Shown here one piece after another: positions 57,372 through 64,000 of a DNA stretch of 64,000 nucleotides. Origin of the DNA: Castellaniella sp. (GTDB taxonomy: Bacteria > Pseudomonadota > Gammaproteobacteria > Burkholderiales > Burkholderiaceae_B). The notes under the pieces were generated by a model, which did not search any database, was not told the origin of the DNA, and saw nothing but the letters and a program-made list of their open reading frames with translations. The DNA lies in assembly GCF_004321985.1 (NCBI RefSeq), contig NZ_SCQN01000039.1, forward strand, positions 1-64,000. The letters run 5' to 3'. The translations under genes were made by a program, and so were the position numbers. Positions within the stretch are counted from its first letter, which is position 1, and each line of letters opens with the position of its first letter.

Positions 57372-59921
57372 ATGAAAATTGGCCTGCTGGTCTTTGGTAT
57401 GGCCGGGCTCTTGGCGCTGGTATCTTTCATGCCGCCGCTGGCGGGCCGTCTGAAGCTGCCTTACTCGGTCCTGCTGGCGATCGTGGGTTTCGTGCTGGGC
57501 GTGGTGATTCATGTGCACGGCTGGGCGCCCGGCGTGGTGGCTGACTTCCTGGATTCATTGCAGCACTTCGACATTTCGTCGGAAACCTTTCTCTACGTCT
57601 TCCTGCCGGTGCTGCTGTTCGAGGCCGCGCTGGCCATGAATTTCCGGCGGCTGATGGACGACATCAGCCCGATCCTGGTGATGGCGATCGTGGCCGTGTT
57701 GGCTTGCACCGTGGCAGTCGGGTTCTCGCTGGCGGCGATCTCGCCGTATGGCCTGGTGGTCTGCCTGATGCTGGGCGCCATCGTGGCGACGACGGATCCG
57801 GTGGCGGTGGTGGGGATCTTTCGCGAGGTGGGCGCGCCGCGCCGCCTGACTACGCTGGTCGAGGGCGAATCGCTTTTCAATGATGCGGCGTCCATCGCCC
57901 TGTATTCGGTGCTGCTCAGCATGCTGTTCGGGGGTGCCACCCTGTCGGTGACCGAGGTCGTGCGCAGCTTCCTGGTGAGCTTCCTGGGCGGCGGGCTGGC
58001 GGGGTTCGCCATGGGGCGGCTGACCGGGCTCCTGTTCCGCTGGCTGCGGGGCTGGCCGGCGGCCGAGATCACGCTCACCGTCGCGCTGGCTTACCTGACG
58101 TTCTTCGTGGCCGAACATTATCTGGGTGTCTCCGGTGTGGTGGCCACCGTGGTCGCCGGACTGGTGGTGGGTTCCACGGGCCGCACCCGCATGTCGCCCA
58201 CGACGTTCGAACAGCTCGAGGGCACCTGGTCGCAATTCGGCTTCTGGGCCAATTCCCTGATTTTCCTGTTTGCGGCCATGCTGATTCCCCGCATGATGGC
58301 CGAGATCACCTGGATGGAGGTTCTGCTCATCCTGGTGGTTTTCATCGTGACCCTGTGTGCACGCGCCGTGATCGTCTATGGGCTGCTGCCGCTGCTGGGG
58401 CGGCTGCGGCTCAGCACCGAAGTCAGCCCTTCCTATCGCGTGGTGATGCTGGTGGGAGGGCTGCGGGGAGCCGTGTCGCTGGCGCTGGCGCTGGCGGTGA
58501 CCGAGCAGCCGGCCGTGCCCCATGATGCGCGTCAGTTCATCGCGGTGGCGACCACGGGATTCGTGCTCATGACCCTGTTCGTCAATGGCCTGACGCTTCG
58601 GCCGCTGATCTACCGTCTGGGCCTGAATCAGCTGGCCCCAGTGGACCGGACGCTGCGGGATCAGGCCCAGGTCGTCGAGCTGGAGGCCTTGCGTCTGAAG
58701 ATCGACGAGATTGCGCGCAACGAGCATATCGGCCAGGAGGTCATGGATCGCCTGCACGCCGTCTTCGATGCGGGCCAGGCGGGTGTGGGGGCGGGGCAGG
58801 TCCGCCTGCTCGCCGAAGAGCAGAAGGTGGCTGTCGGCATGGGCATTCTCGCCGGCCGCGAGGAAGAAATGTTCTTCGAGACGCTGAAGGCGCAGGTCGT
58901 GGACTGGCGCACGGCAGAGTCACTGCTGGCGCGCGCCGAGCGTCTAGGGGATGCTGTGCGGGTGGGTGGTTTGCCCGGTTTCGAGGCCGCCATCGAGCGG
59001 GATCTGCGCTATTCCCTGGGATTGCGGCTGGCGCTCCGGCTTCATGATCTGACTGGTTGGCAGTTCTGGCTGGGCCGTGAACTGACCCAGCGGTTCACGA
59101 ACCTGATGTGCAAGTGGGCCGTGGCACGGCGCCTGATCCGCTTTGCCCGCAGCGACGTGCAGCCCTTGCTGGGGGCGGAGGTCACCGAGATCATCATCGA
59201 GGCCCACCAGCGGCGCCTGGACCGGCTCGAAGGCGCGCTGCAGGCGCTGGCGCTGCAATACCCCAGCTACGCCCAATATCTGCAGGAGGCCTATCTGGCG
59301 CGCATGGCGCGATCCATGGAGCGCATGCGGTACCGGGACATGCTGGCGCAGAACCTGATCAGCGGCGAGACCTACGCCGACCTGATCAACCAGGTCGACA
59401 TGCGCTGGCAGTATCTGGAAAACCAGGGTGCGCTGGACATCACCCTGAGCGCCGAAACCCTGATCCAGCGGGTGTCGATGTTCGAGGGCGTGGACGAAAC
59501 CACGCTGCATGCCATTCAGCAGGTGCTGAAGCCCAGGCTGGCCGTCCCGGGCCAGGAAATCCACACCAAGCTCGGGCGCAGCCACGCCATGTATTTCGTG
59601 GCTTCAGGCGCGGTGGTGCTGGATCTGCCGGACGGGACCACGGCGGAGTTGGGCAGCGGCCAGATCTTCGGTGAAATGGCGCTGGTGCTGGGGCATGATT
59701 TCCAGCCGCGGGTGCGGTCCCTGGGGTACAGCCGCCTGCTCATGCTGCACGAGCGCGACTTCAAGCGGCTGCTGCAGGATCTGCCGGTGCTGCGCGAGAA
59801 GATCGATGCCATCGTTGCCCAGCGCCTGCGCGCGGTCGAGGTCTGGCAGCAGTTCCAATCCGGCGAGCGGCAGCACGAGCCGCTGCCGTCATTGCGGCCT
59901 GATGCTCAGAGCAGCAGCTGA
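57372..59921 (+). CDS. Na+/H+ exchanger (NhaP/CPA1 type) with C-terminal cyclic-nucleotide-binding domain
   Basis: An 849-residue protein. Residues about 1-420 form a 12- to 13-helix CPA1 exchanger with VLLFEAALAMNF, the ion-site TTDPVAVVGIF and EGESLFNDAASIALYS. A long cytosolic helical region (about 430-690) follows. The C-terminus is a cNMP-binding fold (about 715-830) with MFEGVDETTLHAI, FVASGAVVLDL and GSGQIFGEMALVL. This resembles plant SOS1-type architecture, in which the C-terminal domain gates transport. ATG 57372 was chosen; GTG 57366 is possible. Its end overlaps the convergent SCO1 gene by 16 bases. Confidence 0.88.
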   Translation: MKIGLLVFGMAGLLALVSFMPPLAGRLKLPYSVLLAIVGFVLGVVIHVHGWAPGVVADFLDSLQHFDISSETFLYVFLPVLLFEAALAMNFRRLMDDISPILVMAIVAVLACTVAVGFSLAAISPYGLVVCLMLGAIVATTDPVAVVGIFREVGAPRRLTTLVEGESLFNDAASIALYSVLLSMLFGGATLSVTEVVRSFLVSFLGGGLAGFAMGRLTGLLFRWLRGWPAAEITLTVALAYLTFFVAEHYLGVSGVVATVVAGLVVGSTGRTRMSPTTFEQLEGTWSQFGFWANSLIFLFAAMLIPRMMAEITWMEVLLILVVFIVTLCARAVIVYGLLPLLGRLRLSTEVSPSYRVVMLVGGLRGAVSLALALAVTEQPAVPHDARQFIAVATTGFVLMTLFVNGLTLRPLIYRLGLNQLAPVDRTLRDQAQVVELEALRLKIDEIARNEHIGQEVMDRLHAVFDAGQAGVGAGQVRLLAEEQKVAVGMGILAGREEEMFFETLKAQVVDWRTAESLLARAERLGDAVRVGGLPGFEAAIERDLRYSLGLRLALRLHDLTGWQFWLGRELTQRFTNLMCKWAVARRLIRFARSDVQPLLGAEVTEIIIEAHQRRLDRLEGALQALALQYPSYAQYLQEAYLARMARSMERMRYRDMLAQNLISGETYADLINQVDMRWQYLENQGALDITLSAETLIQRVSMFEGVDETTLHAIQQVLKPRLAVPGQEIHTKLGRSHAMYFVASGAVVLDLPDGTTAELGSGQIFGEMALVLGHDFQPRVRSLGYSRLLMLHERDFKRLLQDLPVLREKIDAIVAQRLRAVEVWQQFQSGERQHEPLPSLRPDAQSSS

Positions 59922-60541
59922 ATGTCGTGCGCCATGGCCTGCGGCGTGGTGTTGGCGCTGATGAGTGCCCGGGCGTTGCCCGTGCGATCCAGCAGATAGA
60001 ACGCCGACGAGTGGTTCATCGCGTATTGCTGCGGTGTCGGGCCTGGATCCTTTGAATAGGACGCCTTGAAGGAGCGTGCCGTGCGGGCCAGCTGTTCCTC
60101 CGAGCCTGTCAGGCCCATGAACGCGGGGTCGAAGGTCTGTACGTAGGCGCTCAGGATCTTCGGGGTGTCGCGCGCGGGGTCCACGGTGATCATGACGACC
60201 TGCACATCGTGTGCTTTCGCGCCCAGCAGCTGCATGGCCTGTGCCGCCATGGCCATGGAGGTGGGGCAGACGTCAGGGCACTGGGTATAGCCGAAATACA
60301 CCAGCAGGACCTTGCCCTTGAAGTCGGCCAGCGTGCGGTGTCGGCCGGCCGTGTCGGTCATGTCCAGGTCGCTGCCCAGGTGGGTGCCGGTGATGTCGTT
60401 GCCGGCCTCGAAGGCCAGCGGCTGGTCGGATGCCTTGGACCCGCAGCCCGCCAGGGCAAAGGGCACGGCGGCGATGGCCGTGGCCAGGAGCGTCCTGCGG
60501 GTGCGGAAGAATGAATCGGTGGTGCAATGTGACGCGGTCAT
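59906..60541 (-). CDS. SCO1/SenC copper chaperone for cytochrome oxidase
   Basis: A 211-residue thioredoxin-fold lipoprotein. The lipobox is in [11 protein letters not shown], the copper-binding CxxxC is [11 protein letters not shown], and the distal histidine is in [12 protein letters not shown]. It delivers copper to the CuA centre of cytochrome c oxidase in the periplasm. Its start overlaps the ctaB stop by four bases (ATGA), placing it at the end of the oxidase-assembly operon. Confidence 0.92.
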   Translation of the reverse strand: MTASHCTTDSFFRTRRTLLATAIAAVPFALAGCGSKASDQPLAFEAGNDITGTHLGSDLDMTDTAGRHRTLADFKGKVLLVYFGYTQCPDVCPTSMAMAAQAMQLLGAKAHDVQVVMITVDPARDTPKILSAYVQTFDPAFMGLTGSEEQLARTARSFKASYSKDPGPTPQQYAMNHSSAFYLLDRTGNARALISANTTPQAMAHDIQLLL

Positions 60542-61464
60542 GCGGATCCTGCCAGGAACGCCGGGCCGCTCAGAACCAGACCGACCCAGTGATCCAACAA
60601 CAGCGCCGCGAAAAGCAGCGCCAGATAAAGAATGGAATAGAAAAACAGCTTGCGCGCGCGCGCATCGCTGTAGTGACGATACAGCACCCAGGCCTTCCAG
60701 ACAAAGCGGCCGCTCAACAGGCAGGCGGCAGCCAGATAGGCCGGGCCGCTCATGCGCACGGTATAGGGCAGGATGGACGCTGCGAACAACAGGATGGAGT
60801 AGAGCAGCACATGGAGCTGGGTGAAGTTCATGCCGTGGGTGACCGGCAGCATGGGCAGACCCGACTTTTCGTATTCATGGTGGCGGTAGAGCGCCAGGGC
60901 CCAGAAATGCGGCGGTGTCCAGATGAAGATGATGAGCACCAGTACCCAGGCCTCGGCGGGTACGGCGTTGGCCATGGCGGCCCATCCGAGCGCCGGCGGC
61001 ATGGCGCCCGACAGGCCGCCGATCACGATGTTTTGCGGCGTGAGCGGTTTCAGGATGGCGGTGTAGATCAGGGCGTAGCCCACAAAGGTGGCAAACGTCA
61101 GCCACATGGTGAGCGCGTTCACCCAGACGTACAGGATCCACATGCCGGCCCCGCCCAGGATGCCCGCCATGAGCAGTACCTGTGGGGGTGTGATCTGGCC
61201 CGAGGCCGTGGCGCGGCGCGCCGTGCGCGCCATGCGGGCATCCGATTCCCGTTCGATCAGGCAGTTGATGGAAAAGGCGGCCGCCGCCAGCAGCCAGATG
61301 CCCAGCGTGGCTGTGGCCACGCGCCACAGATCTGGCAGTGCGGGCGTGGCCAGGAACATTCCGATGACGGCGCAGAACACGGCAAGCTGCGTCACGCGCG
61401 GTTTGGTCAGCACCAGGTATTGGTGCAGCAACGAGGGCGTGCGGGTGGCGGTTGTGCTCGTCAT
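60538..61464 (-). CDS. ctaB: Heme O synthase (protoheme IX farnesyltransferase)
   Basis: A 308-residue UbiA-superfamily membrane enzyme that adds a farnesyl group to heme b. The motifs are [13 protein letters not shown], the first Asp-rich region [18 protein letters not shown], and the loop [22 protein letters not shown] 61464 has AGGAG upstream and overlaps the ctaA stop by four bases; the longer frame inside ctaA is unlikely. Confidence 0.95.
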   Translation of the reverse strand: MTSTTATRTPSLLHQYLVLTKPRVTQLAVFCAVIGMFLATPALPDLWRVATATLGIWLLAAAAFSINCLIERESDARMARTARRATASGQITPPQVLLMAGILGGAGMWILYVWVNALTMWLTFATFVGYALIYTAILKPLTPQNIVIGGLSGAMPPALGWAAMANAVPAEAWVLVLIIFIWTPPHFWALALYRHHEYEKSGLPMLPVTHGMNFTQLHVLLYSILLFAASILPYTVRMSGPAYLAAACLLSGRFVWKAWVLYRHYSDARARKLFFYSILYLALLFAALLLDHWVGLVLSGPAFLAGSA

Positions 61465-62492
61465 GGAGCGACTCCTGAGGGTTTGCCAGCTTGCGATAGG
61501 CGCCATAGCAGTGTGACGCTTACCAGGACCAGGCCTGCGGCTCCGCCATTATGCATGACGGCGATGAGAAGTGGCCATTGGAAGAAGATCGTGGTCAGCC
61601 CGGTGGCGAGCTGCAAGGCGAGCAGCGCCAGCAGCAGGCGCGCCGGTCCGGCCAGGCCCGGCGTATGGCGCCAATGCCAGCCGATGGCACCCAGCAGTGC
61701 GATGACGACCATGGCGAAATTGCGGTGTGTCCAGTGGATCGCCGTGAGCGCGTCCTGTGAAATGATGGCGCCGGACGACAGTTTGCCCAGGCCGCGCAGC
61801 AGCGCAAAGCCTTCGGAGAAGTCCATGTGCGGCAGCCACTGGCCGTGACAGGTCGGGAAGTCCATGCAGGCGAGCGCGGCGTAGTTGGTGCTGACCCAGC
61901 CGCCCAGGGCAATTTGCAGGAAGAGCACGGCCAGCCCCAGAATCATCCAGGCGCGGCCATGTCCGGCGGAGGCCGGCACCGGGTCGTGCGATTTTTCGCG
62001 GGCCGCCAGCCAGGTCATCAGGGCCAGCAGCGCGATGCCCAGCACCAGATGTGTGCTGACCACCAGCGGCATGAGCTTGTGGGTGACTGTCCACGCGCCG
62101 AAGGCCCCCTGCAGGCATACCATCGCAAGCAGCGTGGTCGCCAATGCCGGGCCGTGCGCCAGCGCGCGACGGTAGCGCCACGCCAGCACCGTGATCAGGA
62201 TGATGAGCGTGCCCAGCGTCGCCCCCGCGTAGCGGTGGATCATCTCCATCCAGGCCTGGAAGACGCTGACCGGCCCATAGGGCATGGCGTGCAGCGCCTG
62301 CTGGATGCGGTCGCTGGCGCCCAGCGGGCTGAGGTGCCCGTAGCAGCCGGGCCAGTCCGGGCATCCCAGGCCTGAATCGGTCAGGCGCACGAAGGCACCG
62401 AACATGATGAGATCGAGCGTCAGGAACCAGGTCAGGAAGACCAGTTTCCGATAGCGTGGTACAGCGCGGGGCGTTTCAGACAGGCGGGACAC
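61461..62492 (-). CDS. ctaA: Heme A synthase (COX15/CtaA)
   Basis: A 343-residue eight-helix membrane protein that oxidises heme O to heme A. Conserved features are [21 protein letters not shown], heme histidines in [26 protein letters not shown] and VMHNGGAAG, and [12 protein letters not shown]. It begins with GTG 62492, with GGATAAG upstream. It is four-base coupled to ctaB downstream and six bases from the Sco-like gene upstream. Confidence 0.94.
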   Translation of the reverse strand: MSRLSETPRAVPRYRKLVFLTWFLTLDLIMFGAFVRLTDSGLGCPDWPGCYGHLSPLGASDRIQQALHAMPYGPVSVFQAWMEMIHRYAGATLGTLIILITVLAWRYRRALAHGPALATTLLAMVCLQGAFGAWTVTHKLMPLVVSTHLVLGIALLALMTWLAAREKSHDPVPASAGHGRAWMILGLAVLFLQIALGGWVSTNYAALACMDFPTCHGQWLPHMDFSEGFALLRGLGKLSSGAIISQDALTAIHWTHRNFAMVVIALLGAIGWHWRHTPGLAGPARLLLALLALQLATGLTTIFFQWPLLIAVMHNGGAAGLVLVSVTLLWRLSQAGKPSGVAP

Positions 62493-62497
62493 GGGAC

Positions 62498-63109
62498 TTA
62501 TCCTATCCCCGAATTCTTCAGCAGGGTGCGAATGTCGTCGCGGACGCCTTCGGGATCATTGGTGTCCGGGAACTGCATCATCAGGTGGCCAAGTGGGTCG
62601 ACGATCCACAGGCGCTGGTCCAGGGCGGCCATCGGGTCCGTGGCGTCGGGAGCCAGCCATGCGGCGAGTGCCTTTGGGTCGGCGCGCAGGATACGGGTGC
62701 CGACATAGGCATGGTGGACGACCGGCGCCACGGGGGCGTCATCGGTGACGAACCAGATGCGCTCGAGCCGCATGACATTCTTTCCCTGGCTCGCGTGCGA
62801 GTTACGCAGCACGAACAGGCCCTTTACGCAGGTGTCCGGACAAGCGCCCGGTCCGGCGCTGATGAGCAGCCATTTGCCCTTGAGTTGATTCAGATCGTAG
62901 GTCTGCCCCTGCTCGTCACGCGCATTGAGGTCGGTGGGGATGGGCCGCTGCGGTTCGATGATCTGGCCGTAGTGGGTCTGGACCGCTGAGCGCAGCCCCA
63001 GCGACGGCACGTAGTAGGCCAGGAACGCCAGGACCACCGGCGCCAGGCAGATGAACAGGATGGCGTAGACCTGGAAGAGGGAACGCCGGCGAGGAGCTGC
63101 AGTGGTCAT
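62498..63109 (-). CDS. Sco-like membrane-anchored cytochrome oxidase assembly protein
   Basis: A 203-residue protein with one N-terminal membrane helix (VYAILFICLAPVVLAFLAYY) and a periplasmic thioredoxin-like domain. The Cys motif is GPGACPDTCVKG, and the region ends LGHLMMQFPDTNDPEGVRDDI. The gene between SURF1 and ctaA in Betaproteobacteria is regularly of this type. It is probably a thiol or copper helper for oxidase assembly. ATG 63109 overlaps the SURF1 stop by four bases. Confidence 0.8.
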   Translation of the reverse strand: MTTAAPRRRSLFQVYAILFICLAPVVLAFLAYYVPSLGLRSAVQTHYGQIIEPQRPIPTDLNARDEQGQTYDLNQLKGKWLLISAGPGACPDTCVKGLFVLRNSHASQGKNVMRLERIWFVTDDAPVAPVVHHAYVGTRILRADPKALAAWLAPDATDPMAALDQRLWIVDPLGHLMMQFPDTNDPEGVRDDIRTLLKNSGIG

Positions 63110-63903
63110 GAATTCGTGGTGTCGGTGGATGGCGAAGAGGAGCGGCGCGGCCGCCAGATGCGCCAGGCCATGAAGCCCGCCGCCAGCAATGCAATGGTCG
63201 CGAAACTGAACCATTGTCCCGCATAGTTGTAATTCTGCCTGGCATTGAGCGATGGACCCGGCCATTCCTGGGTGAGTCCCGCGTCGTGGGTGGGATCCTG
63301 TTCCAGCACCACCGGCAGCAGGTTCAGTCCGGTGGCGTGCTGCAGATCCGATAATGCCAGATTCTGGACGCGCGGGGGCTGCCCGTCGGCGGGCGGCCAG
63401 GCGGACGGCAGCGCCGTGTCCAGGTGGCCTGTCAGGCTACCCAGGTCGAACATGCGGGGGACGTGGCCGAGCATGGTGCCCTGGACGGTGATCTCTCCGT
63501 GTGCCGCTTGCAGATCGGGCAGCGGCGCTCGCGTCAGCGGCCGGGCAATCCAGCCCCGCAATACCAGTAGAGCAGTGTGCGGTGCAGCCGTGAGCGCCAG
63601 CGGTGTCGCGACCCAGAATCCCGGCATCCCCTGGAGATTGCGATTGTCGAGGAGTACAGTGAATTGATTGAGCCAGTGACCGCTGGCGGTCGCCGGGTGC
63701 CAGTCGGGACCTTGGCGGTGTTCCGCGTCCAGCGTCATGCGTGGTGCGACCCGGCCTGCTGCGATAGCTGTCGACAGCGCCTCGCGTTCGCCCGCGCGCC
63801 GCAGCTGCCAGCGGCCCGCCTGGATGCAGACGGCGCCCAACAGGATCAGCAGGACGATAGCCACCATGGCTTTGGTGTGCGAGTGGGTCTGTGATTCGGT
63901 CAT
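63106..63903 (-). CDS. SURF1 family cytochrome c oxidase assembly protein
   Basis: A 265-residue protein with the SURF1 layout: an N-terminal helix followed by CIQAGRWQLRRAGEREAL, a periplasmic domain with LDNRNLQGMPGFWVATPL and LVLRGWIAR, and a C-terminal helix after NYAGQWFSFATIALLAAGF. It aids heme a insertion into subunit I. Two starts are possible: ATG 63903 (MTESQ) and ATG 63939, which overlaps the divergent gene but has AGGA upstream. The former is preferred. Confidence 0.9.
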   Translation of the reverse strand: MTESQTHSHTKAMVAIVLLILLGAVCIQAGRWQLRRAGEREALSTAIAAGRVAPRMTLDAEHRQGPDWHPATASGHWLNQFTVLLDNRNLQGMPGFWVATPLALTAAPHTALLVLRGWIARPLTRAPLPDLQAAHGEITVQGTMLGHVPRMFDLGSLTGHLDTALPSAWPPADGQPPRVQNLALSDLQHATGLNLLPVVLEQDPTHDAGLTQEWPGPSLNARQNYNYAGQWFSFATIALLAAGFMAWRIWRPRRSSSPSTDTTNS

Positions 63904-63937
63904 GGTGAGTCTGCGGATAGATTTCCAGGGAAAACCC

Positions 63938-64000
63938 ATGAAAATCCTGATTATCGTGATGTTTCTGGCAGTGGTGGCCAGCCTGGCGTCTGCGTTGGTG
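63938..64000 (+). CDS. DUF2909 twin-transmembrane protein, N-terminal part (cut by window end)
   Basis: ATG 63938 with CAGGGA upstream opens MKILIIVMFLAVVASLASA, the first helix of the short DUF2909 proteins regularly encoded next to SURF1. Only 21 codons lie in the window. It is divergent from SURF1; 34 bases separate the starts. Confidence 0.7.
   Translation, partial: MKILIIVMFLAVVASLASALV

Overview
The window is dense, high-GC chromosomal DNA from a member of the Betaproteobacteria, most likely order Burkholderiales and family Alcaligenaceae (Bordetella/Castellaniella-like). This is judged from gene content and order: sspA-sspB beside petABC, hemB-engB beside cytochrome c4 and a System II (ResB/CcsA) cytochrome c maturation pair, fmdB-DUF502-aspS, and a SURF1/ctaA/ctaB/SCO1 oxidase-assembly block next to a DUF2909 gene. 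No 16S rRNA or other direct taxonomic marker is present, so the assignment is an inference.

Layout. 1-118: end of an IS3-type insertion sequence. 177-5946: surface-glycan genes (lipid-linked-glycan type ABC exporter, GT4 glycosyltransferase, polyprenyl-phosphate sugar phosphotransferase, acyltransferase). 6031-7150: pstS under tandem Pho boxes. 7237-7312: tRNA-Thr(TGT). 7346-8417: sspAB. 8556-11528: cytochrome bc1 operon petABC. 11669-15786: mscL, a NIF3 protein, a DegS-like protease, hemB and engB. 15937-20178: cytochrome c4 and resB-ccsA. 20209-27225: a membrane GGDEF/EAL protein, lysA, lptM and penicillin-binding protein 1A. 27379-30177: aroK-aroB-dgt. 30221-35070: uvrA, an MFS transporter and ssb. 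35077-36719: a scarred islet with a transposase remnant, a GST, a copy of a dispersed repeat and a DoxX gene. 36691-39222: an AlkA glycosylase, a segment bounded by 28-bp direct repeats and carrying two tiny membrane-protein genes, a 29-codon ORF, and a gene that looks like a divergent Bacillus-type transglutaminase (Tgl). 39225-46959: cyanophycin locus (DUF1854 protein, ABC transporter, truncated synthetase CphA2, full-length CphA1). 47079-55992: PLP aminotransferase, UbiA, GMC oxidoreductase, Na+/H+ antiporter, fmdB, DUF502, aspS and an EEP phosphohydrolase. 56067-57137: rpoH behind a perfect CIRCE operator. 57372-59921: a Na+/H+ exchanger fused to a cyclic-nucleotide-binding domain. 59906-63903: SCO1, heme O synthase, heme A synthase, a Sco-like protein and SURF1. 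63938-end: the start of a DUF2909 gene.

The respiratory genes form one theme: bc1 complex, cytochrome c4, System II c-heme attachment and cytochrome oxidase heme/copper assembly. The most unusual part is 37297-46959. There a complete cyanophycin (multi-L-arginyl-poly-L-aspartate) module abuts a Tgl-fold protein that keeps the nucleophilic cysteine but appears to lack the partner histidine. That protein is preceded by a translationally coupled 29-residue ORF and by a repeat-bounded insert.

The features come from reading motifs and gene neighbourhood by eye; no database search was run.
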